From Ceratorhiza oryzae-sativae (Eukaryota; Basidiomycota; Agaricomycetes; Cantharellales; Ceratobasidiaceae): DNA of 64,000 bases. This document shows positions 7,674-20,800 of this stretch, in pieces (positions within the stretch are counted from its first letter, which is position 1; each line of letters opens with the position of its first letter). The stretch is from the NCBI GenBank assembly GCA_030998015.1, contig JARWMV010000050.1, forward strand, positions 1-64,000, given 5' to 3'. Position numbers and translations under genes: made by a program. The notes under the pieces are model-generated. The model made no database searches and was not told the DNA's origin. It was given only the letters and a program-made list of their open reading frames with translations.

Positions 7674-10600
7674 GCTCAAACCGTGCCAGGGGGGTGGTCT
7701 TGGGCGCTATGTTACAAAATGCGCATAATGAAAATAAGAATATGGAAATGGAATGTATGTCGTTAGGAAACCAATCACAACTGCAGTTTTTCTTTCATGC
7801 ATTCCCTCTGCGCATAACCCCCAAACACAAGTCTGCATATAACATGAAAAAATTCAACGGATGGGCCATGATCGACTCAGGGGCCACATCAGTATTTATA
7901 CATGAAAATTTGGTTAAACAATACCGTATTCCTACCGTTGCCCTAAAAACACCCAAGAAACTGAGGGTAATCGATGGAAGGGAGATAGACTCTGGGTCTG
8001 TAACTCACTACTGCACCTTCGAGCTGTGCATTCAAGAGCACCGAGAAATCCTCAGTGCCTATGTTGTGAACATCGGCAAAAATGATCTAGTCCTGGGCAT
8101 GTCATGGCTCAAATTCCATAACCCCAACATTGATTGGGATGGAAAAGATATGAAATTCGACTCGCCAATATGCCTGAAGCATTGTATCACAAAACCCTTG
8201 CACGTGCGTGCAAATGAACCTAAGGAGCTTCAGCTGGACTCCCTAGACTCCCTCCCAACAAAATATAAAGAATTCCAGAAAATATTCGCTGAAGAAGACG
8301 ACGTCCAGCCACTACCACCCCATAGGAAGTGGGATATGGAAATAGATTTAAAGCCGGATGCCAAACCAAGGCACGGTCCCATATATAGTGTGGGTGTCAA
8401 GGAAGATGCAGAATTGCGCAAAACCTTGGATCGTCAACTGAAAGCAGGGCATATCAGACCCTCAAGGTCACCAATGGCATCTCCAGTCATATTTGTTAAA
8501 AAGAAGAATGGAAAGCTGCGCATGTGCATCGACTACTGGCGGCTAAACGAAATGACTGTCTCCAATGTGTACCCGCTCCCACGCATCAATGATATTGTGG
8601 AAACTCTGCGGGGGGCAAAGATATTCACCAAGTTTGACCTAAAGTGGGGTTTCAACCTCATACGAATTCGGGAAGGAGATGAATGGAAGGCCGCTTTCAA
8701 GACCAAATACGGGCTGTATGAGCCCCTGGTCATGCAATTTGGTCAAAAGAATGCACCAGGAACCTTCATGGCCATGATCTGAGAAGAATTCCAGGACATC
8801 GAAGGCGTTTACGTTGTAATTTACATGGACGACATATTAGTATTTTCAAAGAACCAGGAAGAACACGATGAACATGTCAGAGAAGTCCTGCGCCGGCTTC
8901 AAAAGGCCGGTCTATACTGCGCCCTGGAGAAATGCGTTTTTGACGTCACTGAGGTGGACTACCTGGGAATAGTAGTAACTCCCCAAGGGATTAAAGTAGA
9001 CCCAGCCAAGGTTGAAAAGGCTGTTGAATGGCCGACCCCTACAAACCCAACTGAAGTCCTGGAAGGGTTGGGGTTTGCAAACTGGTTAAGGCACTTCATA
9101 AAAGACTTCTCAAAAATCACAAAATGCCTCTACAAACTTGTCAAAAAAGACACCAAGTGGGAATGGACAGAAGAAAGGGATCGGGCGTGGAATCTGCTAA
9201 AACAGAAACTGAAGGAAGCACCCCTCTTAATTCAGCCAGAACCCAGCAAACCATTTATCTTAGAAACAGACGCCTCAGGCTATGCCACAGGTGCTGTTTT
9301 ATTGCAATATGGAGAAGACGGAATGCTTCACCCAATCTCCTACTATTCCAAAGCAATGGTCCCAGCAGAAAGAAACTACGATATCTACAACAAAGAAATG
9401 CTGGCAATTATAAAAGCCCTCAAACACTGGCGTCACCTACTAGAAGGGGCCAAGCACCCAGTAAACATTGTTTGCGACCACAAGAATCTGGAATACTGGA
9501 AGACAAACCGGCCACTGAATGGCCGAGTCACAAGATGGCATGAGTTCCTGTCCAGGTTTGAATTCAAGATTCTATACATTGAGGGGGCAAAGAACGGTCG
9601 GGCAGACATACTCTCGAGGCTGTCAAGGCACATCCCTAAAGAGGGGGGTGAGAGCCAAGCTCTGCTTGCACAAAACCAATTTTTGGAATTAAAATCTCTG
9701 TGGTTACAAGCAATCACACCAGACCATGACCTGGAACAACTCATTAGGGACGCTATCCCAGGGGACGAGCACCTGTCAAAAGTGCTAAAAGCCCTAGATG
9801 ACAATAAGAAGGTCAAGGATTGGGAATGGGATGAAGGACTCTTACGACACAAGGGCAGAATCTACGTCCCAAACAACAAAGAACTTCGCAAACTGGTCAT
9901 TGAAAGCCATCACAATAGTCCAGCAGCAGGACACCCAGGACAGTTCAGAACATATGAGTTGTTAAATCGCAAATACACGTGGCTATCAATGAAAAAATCA
10001 GTCAACGAATACGTCACACACTGCGAGTCGTGCATCAGGAACAAGCACAGCAACCAAGTTCCCCCAGGGCTCCTAAACCCAATACCTGCACCAGAAAAAC
10101 CTTGGGAGGAAATTACCTACGATCTGATCACCAGGCTACCCCTGTCAGAGGGATTTGATGCCATATTTACAGTCATCGACCACCTGACAAAAATGGTCCA
10201 CTTTATTCCATGTCAATCAGAAGCCAGTGCCATGGATTGCACCAACCTGTTCCTAACATATGTATGGAAACTCCATGGGTTACCACAGAAAACAATCTCA
10301 GACCACAGCCCCAACTTCACATCCAAATTCTTAAGGCACTTATACAAACAACTGGATATAAAACCCTCCTACTCCACAGCATACCACCCCCAGACAGATG
10401 GCCAGTCCGAACGAGCCAACCAAGTAGTGGAAGGGTACATCAGGCACTATGTATCAGAAAGACAAGATGACTGGGTCTTGCTCCTACCATTAGCTGAATT
10501 TGCCTACAATAATGGTGTTAACGCCTCAACGGGCAAATCACCATTCTTTGCAAACTATGGTTTCCACCCAAGGCTAGCAGTTGGGGACAGGGAGGAACCA

Positions 10601-11200
10601 GAACTCCCTTTAGCAGACAACCATGCAGAATGGCTCCAAAAGGGCCATGACAAACTTAAAGCAGCCCTGGAAATAGCAAACCAGAGGATCAAGGAATACT
10701 ATGACCAGAAGCATCGGACTCCTGAAGCTATTAAGGTTGGAGACAAAGTCTGGCTTGATACCAAAAATATACGGACACAGCAGGCCTCCAGGAAACTGGC
10801 CCACAAAAGAGTTGGACCATTCAGGGTGGTAGCACAACACGGCACACATGCCTACAAATTGGACCTACCAATAACCATGAAAATACACCCAGTGTTTCAT
10901 GTCTCGCTCCTGACCAAATATAAAGATGACCCCTATGGCCGTCAGGTTTCCCCACCACCACCAGTGGTAACTCCTGAAGGGGAAGAAGAGTTCGAAGTGG
11001 AACAGATCATAAAGTCACGATACAACAAAAGATCTAACATCTTCGAATACTATGTCAAGTGGCTCGGTTATGACGAGCGACAATGGTTAACCTATGACGA
11101 CCTGGTGAACGCACCAGAACTCATCGCTGACTACGTCAAGTCGCACCCAAAGGCACCCCAGGACCCCCGTGCCTTGAAGGGGGGAAGTGTCACGAACTGA
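7670..11200 (+). CDS. pol: Gypsy-1 Pol: PR-RT-RNaseH-IN-chromodomain, one in-frame TGA
   Basis: One frame of 1177 codons. The protease active site DSGA is at residues 69-72. Reverse transcriptase follows with LRMCIDY, FDLKWGF and YMDDILVFS. RNase H has ETDASGYATGAVLLQ and later catalytic positions. Integrase has an HHCC motif (HHN...H...CESCIRNK), the core Asp near TFTVIDHLTK, the second near ISDHSPNF, and Glu in DGQSERANQ. The C-terminus is a chromodomain (VEQIIKSRY, YYVKWLGYDERQW), which directs integration to modified chromatin in related elements. TGA at 8780-8782 lies just before YMDD in the same frame; the rest is open. The frame ends 13 bp inside the 3' LTR. The element is inactive unless the TGA is read through. 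Confidence 0.95.
11177..11187 (+). promoter_or_regulatory. Gypsy-1 polypurine tract
   Basis: AAGGGGGGAAG lies directly before the 3' LTR start at 11188 and would prime plus-strand DNA synthesis. It also lies within the pol coding frame. Confidence 0.85.
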
Positions 11201-11561
11201 CACGCATACATCCACTTTACAATATTTTCTCGATTTACTACATTTTAGGAGACCATCTTCAAACATACTTGCCATTTATGGTATATCTGTGTCATGTGAT
11301 TCAGGGAATGTTCTGGACTGGTAACTGAGATGTATTTCAACTCTGATGTGAAATTCCGCAGTTCTGCAGTCGCTTCTACTGCTTCTATCTCTTATCTGTC
11401 GTGACTCACTGTACAGACTTGTTTGTTATGATGTGGCTCGTACTATGTATATAAACCAGGTCAAGTTCGCAGAGGACTCCTCAAGAACTTGACCTCTCGT
11501 CGAATACAAGTTCTTTATTTCTCTTACTATTTCCTCGTCGCCTGACTTGTCGTTGTCGACA
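11188..11561 (+). repeat. Gypsy-1 3' LTR
   Basis: 374 bp, same length as the 5' LTR. Differences are transitions only; several are CA in one copy facing TG in the other (for example near 11310-11325), pointing to lost CpG sites. It is followed by TSD AATGC. Confidence 0.95.
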
Positions 11562-12304
11562 AATGCCTTCAATCCACACCCTGTCTTTACTCTTTTATCC
11601 TATACTGGGCTAGGGTGTACCCCAAGTATAGCAGTACCCTCTTTTGATGATTGCACTGGCATGCATGTATCTATTTGGCTCTGGAATGCCCTCCTCAGGG
11701 TATAAAAGGACCTCCTCTGAGGCCCTTCCAGACCACCTCCCTTCACTACTCAACCCAGACCGGTTATTGGTTTCTTTTTCTCTTTCTATTTTCTCTTGTC
11801 TGTGTGTGATTTCTTTTATAACTAGTACTGAGGAATAAAGTACCATATTAGTTATATACTGTCTGAGACATTGTATCTTATATACAGAGATATATAAGGA
11901 TACAATATTGCCTGATTGAGCGTGACATTAAGTACCAGCTATTAGAGGAAATCTAAGTACCTGTAGCTGAGGAAGTACACGCATTAGGCAGCCCACCATC
12001 TATCCTATAAGCTATCGCTTAAGTCTAGTATTAAGATTAGTATCAGTTAGTCCAAGCAACTAGGGCTGAACTACATTTAAGATATCTAAGGGAACCTGAC
12101 CATAGTAGTCTTGCTCTTTATATTTATAAATTAGTCAGTTTACACTGTGAAAGATTAAGACTACCTTGAGTGTTACTTGATTGCATTGCAACTATTTTGA
12201 GCCTTCTTACTCTAGTCTAAGAAGTATTGAGTACGATTAGTGTATACTAACATATCTACATTTGCTTAAGCTCTAGATATTCAAGTGTACCCTGACCCGT
12301 AACA

Positions 12305-15300
12305 ATACTGCTCACGTGACCAGAGACTACATTGCTTTCTTTGACGAAGTCGACACAAATGATCAATGCATATTCGCTCAAGCCCGAAAAATAGGCGAAC
12401 AACACACTGGAAATTCGTGGTACCTTATGGCTACTACCGATCCTGGGCAGCACGCTTATCTGTCGCATACATTGTGTGACTGGCATATCATTCTCGCGCA
12501 TACAGACCCCCGAAACATCCTTCGTCTCAAAAACATGAAACTAGCATGTGGCCTCGAAATATCTATGACTAATACCGTATCTCTAAACCCTGACTTTGAT
12601 TGCATCGGCTGCATACAAGGGAAGGCTCACGTTCGACCCTTCAGCAATGTCTCTATCGAATCCCCTTGCGAAATTGCCGATTTATTCTACTCTGACATCT
12701 GGGGCCCAGCTGCTGTTTCATCGCTCCAAGGGAACCTGTACTATATTGTCTTCGTCGACGCTGCCACTCGTTTCACCTTCGTGCACTTCATGCGAATGAA
12801 AGGTGAAGCTGTCGATCACTACATCGCCCTAGCCAATTACATCCGCACTCAAAAAGGGCGAGAAATCAAGCGCATTCACTTTGACAACAGCAAGGAGCTG
12901 ATCAACAAACGCTTGCGCAAGTACTGCAACAAAACTGGCACTGAAATCACTACCACTGTGCCTTACTTGTCACAACAAAACGGCGCTGCTGAACATACAC
13001 ATTGCACCTTAGCTGAACGATCTTGTGCAATGATTCATGGACACTCTAACACTAGGGGGAAACTATTCTTATGGCAGGAAGCTGTCGCCTATGCAAATCT
13101 TATCGCTAATAATTTACCCCACAAAATTCAAGGCGAATGGCGTGTCCCACAGATCGAAATGTTCAATAAACCTATTGATATGTCGTATTTTCAACTTTTC
13201 AGCACTACCTGCCATGTCCTCATCCAAACTAAAGGACACTCAAAAATAGAGGCCAAGACTTGGCGCGCTATTTTTACTGGTCTAGACTGAAACTCTGGAG
13301 GAGTCTGGCGATACCTTGCATGGCCTGATCGCACTATCCGTCAATCGCGCAATGTTTATTTTCCCGCCACCTCCCCGATCCAACTTCTTTCGATACCCCA
13401 GCCCCTATATCGACATCTGAACAATCAGAGACCCTATCTGATGAGAAATGGGTCCAGGTCTTTGCACCGAGTGAGGGGGAGACAGGAAATGGCTCAATCG
13501 CTCAGCAACACGAACATATATCCACTCAGCACCAAGACCTGTCCAATCTATCTCAGGGGGAGCTTCCTACACCCTCACAACCCGCTCAGACTGTCACAGA
13601 CGTTTCTCCATCTAGTGCGAACAATGAACATTCACATCGTCCCACTCCAGGTCCTTCCACAACGCCTCAGCCCTCTGATCGCACTGTCCCTGGCATTACT
13701 CGATGCATTACTCGCCTACAGACTTGTGCGAACGACAATCCTCCTGAGCATATGCACCTCAACCAGAAATCACAACCCGAACGTGTACTATGGCTTCAAT
13801 CACTCAACAGTCTGCATACACAGATCAACTCTTTTATCTGCAACCCTGACCAAGTCTTCATGATTGACACATCATCGCTTGGTCACTCTGCAAACTGCTT
13901 GCACCTTCCAGACCACATACAAGCCTGCTTCCTCACTTTAGATGCTACGCACAACAATGAAACACCTTGCTACAACACCTGGGTCGCCAAACATTTTTCT
14001 TCGCTTGCACAGCCTGATCTTGCTGACTCCAACTCTCCTAAATGGTTGGACACCACTCGCTCTAACCGCTGTAACGACTGGCTTGCTGCACTCGACACTG
14101 AATTTGAACAACTGAAGAAACAAAAAGTCTACAAAATTATTCCTCGTCAGGACGTACCTCCTGGCCAACAGATACTTACATCCAGCCCTGTTCTAAAGAT
14201 CAAATGAGATGCTGATGGGAGCGAAATCCGTCTCAAAGCTAGGCTAGTCATACACAGAAACCAACAAATCACTGGCCTTACATACAACGAAACCTTCTCA
14301 AACACACCCGATCTTGCATACATTCGTATCGTTTTTGCTCTCGTTGCGTACTCTGATTTCGATTGTCACATGGTTGACGTCACCAGCACATACACTCACG
14401 CACCAATGGATATACCACTCTACATCGATTTCCCCCAAGGTTATGGGAAAGGCAGCTCCCAGGTTATGCTTGTCACTAAGGCTCTCTACAGATCGCATCA
14501 AGCTGGCTATCTATGGGAACTTTTCCGCAACAACAAATTCCTCGCCATCAGATACATCCCTTGTGCCAAAGATGTCTCAATTTTTACACAAACCAAGAAT
14601 GGCATTTTCTCCATCATTATCTGCTTTGTCGATGATTTCGTTATATGCTGTACAGCTGGCCACATCGAGGCTATCAAGCGTGAAATACTTAACCTATTTG
14701 ACTGCAAGGATCTAGGTGAAACCCAATTATTTCTTGGTATTGCCATTACTTGCAATTGTCTGCATCGCACTCTCTCGCTCACTATGCAGTCATACATCAA
14801 ATCCATCATTAAACTCACTGATCTTGACAACGCTGCGCCCACTACAACTCCTATGTCAAACACTATGCCTATACTCAAACCTGCGACTGACAAAATTGAT
14901 TATCCCTACATTATGCAGCTTGGTCGCTTGTTCTGGCTCTCTCAATGCATACGTCCTGATATCACTTTTGCGGTTGGCCTCCTAGCCCGCCATTCCCATT
15001 GCTACGGAGACCTGCACATTACGGTTATGAAGCGCATACACCGTTACCTATCTGCCCTTTGCATATAGGACTCACTTACGATGGCAACAAACCATTCTAT
15101 GAGGTTGCTTACTCTGACTCTGATTATGCTACACAACACCAACAAAAGTCTATCACCAGCTCCATCATTATTCTCACTGGCACCGCTGTCGCCTGGCTTA
15201 CTAAGCAACAATCGTCTGTCGCTCTTTCCACTGTGGAAGCTGAATCCGTCGCTTGTTGTCACACTGCGAAGGAAGTCAAGTCTGTCTCACAGTTCCTTGA

Positions 15301-15676
15301 CAACATCGGGGTCAAATATTCATCACCAGTCACTTTGCCCATCCTCTGCGATAACCAGTCCGCTATCGAAGCTGCACACAACCTGACGCACAAGACCTGC
15401 ACAAAGCATATCGATGTGCCATACAATTTTGTCCAAGACAAGATACAACAAGGAACAATAACAGTATTGTTCATTCCATCAAAGGAAAACCTCGCCGATG
15501 CTTTCATGAAACCACTGAATTATAATCAGCATTGGTGCCTTGCCAACTCTTACTTGGGCATACATGCTCAACGCCATGCAGATGTGTTTGGCCAATCTTT
15601 TCCACATGCGCTCTTAGCACAAGACCTCGAGTCATTGGCCAAGTCTTTCGAAGACTAAAGGCTCGGTTAGGGGGAG
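12305..15676 (+). pseudogene. Copia-1: 5'-truncated decayed Ty1/copia polyprotein
   Basis: The fragment begins abruptly at the end of LTR A. Part 1 (12316-13290) holds the GAG-pre-integrase zinc region (HIILAHTDPRNILRL...CIGCIQGK) and integrase core (LFYSDIWGP, HFDNSKEL, SQQNGAAEH). Part 2 (about 13752-15068) holds reverse transcriptase (WLDTTRSNRCNDWLAALD, FVDDFVICC in place of YVDDxL). Part 3 (14999-15658) holds RNase H (YSDSDYATQHQQKS, STVEAESVA, KHIDVPYNFV). Part 1 reads in frame 1, RT in frame 0 and RNase H in frame 2, so there are at least two indels, plus stops at 13288 and 14205. The missing 5' half probably lies left of the window, beyond the LTR A element that inserted here. Confidence 0.9.
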
Positions 15677-15966
15677 TGTTGAACTGACCCGTATATTGTT
15701 CAATGTTATATTGACATTGTTCCTTACTCTCCGCATGTACCCCAAGTTTTGTATGTTAACTCCATTCGTAGATACATTAGATAGATACACCTGTTATTCA
15801 TGCGTTGTATTCTCTGTTTCTTACTATACAACTGAATGTATGCTTCGCCTCTCTACTCAGTGACTTTCACCTCTCACTTGCATATTATACATTTCGTTGA
15901 GCTCTTCCGCTTTGCATACACTATGCTAAGTTACCAAAGCGTACTATACATACACTAGATGTTTCA
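15677..15966 (+). repeat. Copia-1 3' LTR
   Basis: A purine tract GGTTAGGGGGAG precedes TGTTGAACTGACCCG at 15677. The probable end is TTTCA at 15966. No partner LTR is in the window, so the right boundary is approximate. Confidence 0.6.
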
Positions 15967-16145
15967 ATAGATCTTGTGGGAAGCTATCCAATGGACGTTG
16001 GCTCTATTCCAGACAGAGCATCACAGTGATAGACAGCGTCATCATGGTTTTATGATTACAAGGTTTTGTTTGGACCCCTTGGATCACCATCTAACCCAGA
16101 AATATTCAGGACAAAACTCAGGCATGAGTTGCCTGGTACTGTATC

Positions 16146-17442
16146 TGTTACAGGTCAGGGTACACTAGGATATCTAGAGCTTAAGGAAAAGTAGATATGT
16201 TAGTATACACTAATTGTACTCAATACTTCTTAGACTAGAGTAAGAAGGCTCAAAGTAGTTGCAATGCAATCAAGTAACACTCAAGGTAGTCTTAATCTTT
16301 CACAGTGTAAACTGACTAATTTATAGGTATAAAGAGCAAGACTACTATGGTCAGGTTCCCTGAGATATCTTAAAGTAGTTCAGCCCTAGTCACTTGGACT
16401 AACTGATACTAGTCTTAATACTAGACTTAAGTGATAGCTTATAGGATAGATGGTGGGCTGCCTAATGCATGTACTTCCTCAGCTACAGGTACTTAGATTT
16501 CCTCTAATAGCTGGTACTTAATGTCATGCTCAATCAGGCAATATTGTATCCTTATATATCTCTGTATATAAGATACAATGAATCAGACAGTATATAACTA
16601 ATATGGTACTTTATTCCTCAGTACTAGTTATATAAGAAATCACACACAGACAAGAGAAAAATAGAAAGAGAAAAAGAAACCAATAACTGGTCTGGGTTGA
16701 GTAGAGTAGTGAAGGGGGGTGGTCTGGAAGGGCCTCAGAGGAGGTCCTTTTATACCCTGAGGAGGGCATTCCAGAGCCAAATAGATGCATGCATGCCAGT
16801 GCGATCATCAAAAGAGGGTATTGCTATACTTGGGGTGCACCCTAGCCCAGTATAGGATAAGAGATTAAAGACAGGGTGTGGATCAAAGGCATTGATGCAT
16901 CTGAGACCTGCTATTGGCTTGTAGATCATATTATCATAGTATATACATGTAAAGAACGGAGGCTACATCTCAGTGAGTCATAAAGTGAGCCAAAGAAGCT
17001 TCTGGATCAATTTGGGAAGCTCTCCTGACTCACTGGAGTCATTAGATCTTGATTGATGGTCCAGTAAGATTCTAATGATCTTCGGGCCATTCCGGCGCGA
17101 GGATCTTCGGGCAGCAGATACTGCCGAAGATTAGCTATCGATAGAGCATAAGATCTCTTTGATAGCGTAAGCGGTTGCTGAGATATGAGCAGTGCGATGT
17201 TGTAATCAATATCTCCTGATAGGAGGGAATATTGCAACCTCTGTATCTCTCTGAGATCTTATTGTAAAAACTTAATAAAATATGCGTTGGAAAGCGGGAA
17301 ATTTGTACTATTTAACAGAACACAAAACAGTACAGTTTGGAGTACATACAAATTCAAGTATTTCACAAATTAATTACCAAGGCATCACTTGAGGTTGGCA
17401 GAGCAGACTAAAATAATAGAAAAATGTTAGTGATCCATAACA
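16146..17442 (-). repeat. LTR A copy 2, inverted solo LTR
   Basis: It is the reverse complement of the LTR A unit: TGTTACAGGTCAGGG at 16146 to CCATAACA at 17442. The flanks GTATC (16141-16145) and GTATT (17443-17447) look like a 5-bp duplication with one C/T change. Confidence 0.85.
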
Positions 17443-17528
17443 GTATTGCTCCTTGGTCATCATTCTCTTGGTCTCCTAGCAGATGGACTTCTAATTTCCA
17501 AGACATGAAAATACATTGGGGTGAGCCA

Positions 17529-17715
17529 CACTACAAAAAGGTATCCAGGTAATTTCACATGGGATGCCAAGGTAAGTGGTCTTGGTTACCTGCATTCCAT
17601 GTAAATTGCTACATGTAAATACAAGGCATACATGAAAGTTTTTTTCTACATGTAATAATTTGGGTGGGCACCCATGTAATTGAATCATACATGTATTTGT
17701 GCAAGTACCTTACAT
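17529..17715. repeat. Possible CACTA-type terminus with subterminal TACATGTAA repeats
   Basis: CACTACAAAAAGG starts at 17529. Between about 17590 and 17715 the motif TACATGTAA or close variants occurs about six times in either orientation, as in subterminal regions of CACTA/Plavaka transposons. It lies at the 3' side of the transposase remnant. The opposite terminus was not found. Confidence 0.5.
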
Positions 17716-17845
17716 GGTTAGTATACTTAATTATCACTCTTGTATTCTTGCTTGTCCTGCTGAAATGCTGTTTGGCATAAACCATCACTGCGATCCACTA
17801 TCACCCACTCTCCATTCCTTCTCATGCTCCTTGTCTCTACTCATC

Positions 17846-20800
17846 CTACAGCACATTTGATCGACATAACATCAAGCACAAAAGATCACCTGAGCTCCAT
17901 ATACAATACCAGCTCCATTGAAGTGTCCCCTTTGGCTCCCTTGGCCTCAGTGATATGGGTGAGGATACATAGCTGGGGGGTATCGATCTCAAACAGAGGG
18001 TTGGGAGGGAGGGTAATAGCAAGGATAAAATTGAGTTGGCTGTATCCTGTCTGCTTGAACATGTCAGGCTCCTGGTTGTTGCGAGCATTCCTGTCCTTGT
18101 CATATTCATACTGCATAATATTAGCAGCCAATTCAGAATATTGAATATAATCTTACCCATATGAATGAGTTGTTGTGCTTTCCATAAGAAGAAAGCAGGT
18201 TTCATGCACATGTGCTGCAAATACAATCTCCACTGTCATTGATTCAAAGCTTTCCCCAGTGCTCACATCAAGCAGGGAGATACTTCATCCACTTGTGATG
18301 TGTACGACGCATGCATATGTTGGTACATAAAAAGGCAGCCACTCGGTGTTGAACATTGGGCTGGAGTTGAAATCCAGGGAGGCAGGGACAATGAAGGATT
18401 GCATTGGGATCTTTTGTATCATGAATTTTAGTTGAATAGCATATAGAGGGACTTACAATTGGCATAGGCACATTCCATGCTGCTTGTATCTACTGGTGCA
18501 TCCAATTTCCCAAATAAGAGGGCCTTGCAAACCTCTGCAAATTGCATTCAGACATCTGAAAGTTGTGCCATTTGAAGCACATATTTTGCAACTGTTGCTG
18601 ATGGGACAGTCTGTTGCCTTGCGCAGGCAATGATTTCACAGCAGTATCACTTGGTGAGATAAGACCAAAAGACCCACATTGGACCACACCAAAGAACGTT
18701 GTCAGCAACATGGAGGAGGGCATGGAGGGTCAATTTGCAAATGCAAAGTCAATCATAATTGTACTGATAGTAATACCTACAACAAGTGTGAATGTATTAG
18801 AAAGCAGAATTAAAGAATACTGACTCTTCATATCTCTCCACATAGCCTGCTATTTCCTTGCAAAGCTGTTCAATTTGCTTGACAGTATTATTGAATTGAA
18901 TGAGACACTTGATTATCACCACAAACTCCATGAAGTGATCATAATATTTTTTGGCAAGTTGTTTGTGAAGCACAATAGGGCCAATATATAACACCCAGAA
19001 AGCCCAAGATTCTCCACAGAAGACCCACCAATGAGTGTTGATGTTTGGGAGTGGGCAAGTAAAAAAGCTGGGTATATGCTTAGTAGCAGCCTCAGTTTCA
19101 TGTCTGATAGCAGCCCAGTCAGTGTCAGATATCTGATAAGACTCACAACCATATCAGGGACCAAGGTGTTCCCACCAACCCAGAGTTTGATAAGGTCAGG
19201 AAGGTGGTTGAGAAGGAAAAGGTGTAGGAATTCATGTGGGTAGGACAATGGATGTTGAAGCAAGGGGACATGATCAAGTATAGTTGGACCAGCAATACCA
19301 TATTTCTTAGCAAGGTCTTCATACTCACAAGGAGAAGCAGATTTTTTCATGTGTTCAAGTTGTTATTCCATCTGCACAACAGTTTGGTTCAGCAAGTTCA
19401 GGGGATTGTAGGATGAAGTACTTCCAGTTATATTATTAGGGTTAAGAGGTGCAGCTAGAGGAATATAATAGGTTTGCTTGTCTTTGTGGTAGACACCAAC
19501 ACCTTTGCAGCTGCAGCAAGGTAGTTTTGCACCAACACCTTTCATTTCTTCCAGGTGCTTGATTGCTTGCATATTGCCACCAACAAGGACAGGGTGATGC
19601 TGCAGAATGAAAGGTCAGCCAGTCCAAGAGTTGAATGCATTAAAGCCACTTGCTTGATCAATGAATTCAATCACAAATGGCTCAAGGAAGGAGTTGAAGT
19701 CTTTGGGTTGATTTGGCCCAGGAATCACACAGATTGGCATTATGTTGCACATCTGAACCTGATCAGCTGGTGGCAGATTTAAGATCTGGAGCATGATTGG
19801 CCAGCACATTGCTGTCTCCTGTTTGAAGATCTGGACACTGTCAGCAAGAAGTGTAGTGGCAATGTTGTACTTCCCAGAGAAAAACCTTATGCCAGTATCC
19901 TTTCCATCAATCTTGATATTTGACTGGCATAGATCCTTGTAGAGCTGGGAATCAAAGAAGTCATCCAGGCAACCCTCATGCTGGGGGTAATTATGTTAAT
20001 AAGCAAGTTTTCTGACAAAGGCAGGGTTGTTGAACATTGAGTGGAGTTGGGCAGTTGTGGGTATATACTGGAAGGTTTGTCAAGGATGACCAAGTTCATC
20101 ATATTGCTATTCACCACATGTTGAGCAAGAGGTTCTTCAGCAAACTTGCCAGTAAATGCATGACATACATTTATGCAGCAATCATAAATCTCAGGCTTCA
20201 CCCCAGAGAGCACCACAATGCAAGTTCCAAGACACTGAAGTGTCATAAGAAAAACCTTTTTTCTGAATGAGTACTGGATCTGCTTGTAATTTGAAGTGAG
20301 ATGTGGCCAAACTGTCAAATGGCCATCATCTTAATGCTGTCAAGCTCCTCCTCCATAATTGTCTCAGCAACTAGTGCCAGTTAGAAATTCAATAAACCAA
20401 GAAATACACATGAACTTATGAAACTCATTCAATTCAGGTTCACAGTCCTCTGCAAACCAGTGCTCATACTCACAATAATCCTTGGTGGTGATTGTGTAAA
20501 AATCACCCCACCATCATCCAATTCTTCATCATCAGACAGTGAGAGAGGGGGAGGAGATGCAGGTGGTTCAATGTTGCCCCAGCTCCCAGCTGAGCTAGGT
20601 GGGTTGGTAGACTTGCTGTCCAAGTTGTAGTGCATGGGTAGGTCTAACAATAATTAAATAGACTACTCCTAATGCACATACATTGGCATACCTTCTTCCT
20701 TGTGAATAGCCACCATGTTTTGGACATTGTGGAAAATTTGACCATTCTCTACACAACCAGAAACTATATTAGGTCTAACTGATGACCTAGGCTTCTTGTT

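Larger units (their letters stand above)
4623..11561 (+). mobile_element. Gypsy-1: near-intact chromodomain Ty3/gypsy retrotransposon (6939 bp)
   Basis: Two 374-bp LTRs (TGTCACGAAC...GTCGACA) flank pre-gag, gag and pol frames. The element is bounded by a perfect 5-bp duplication AATGC (4618-4622 and 11562-11566) inside LTR A. The LTRs differ at about 11 positions, all transitions, so the insertion is young but has begun to mutate. Pol order PR-RT-RNaseH-IN-chromodomain, the self-priming leader and the pol frame running into the 3' LTR place it with Tf1/sushi-type chromoviruses. Gag and pol have no indels; one in-frame TGA (8780) interrupts pol. Confidence 0.93.
4055..12304 (+). repeat. LTR A copy 1 (about 1.3 kb), split by gypsy-1
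   Basis: It starts TGTTATGGATCAC at 4055 and ends CCCTGACCCGTAACA at 12304. It is interrupted at 4623-11561 by the gypsy-1 element. The uninterrupted version is at 21617-22925 and an inverted one at 16146-17442. The right part holds TATAAAAGG (11701) and AATAAA (about 11833), as expected for an LTR with promoter and poly(A) signal. TGTTA/TAACA ends support LTR identity. The right flank is copia-1 coding sequence; the left flank has a G-rich run like a polypurine tract. Confidence 0.8.
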
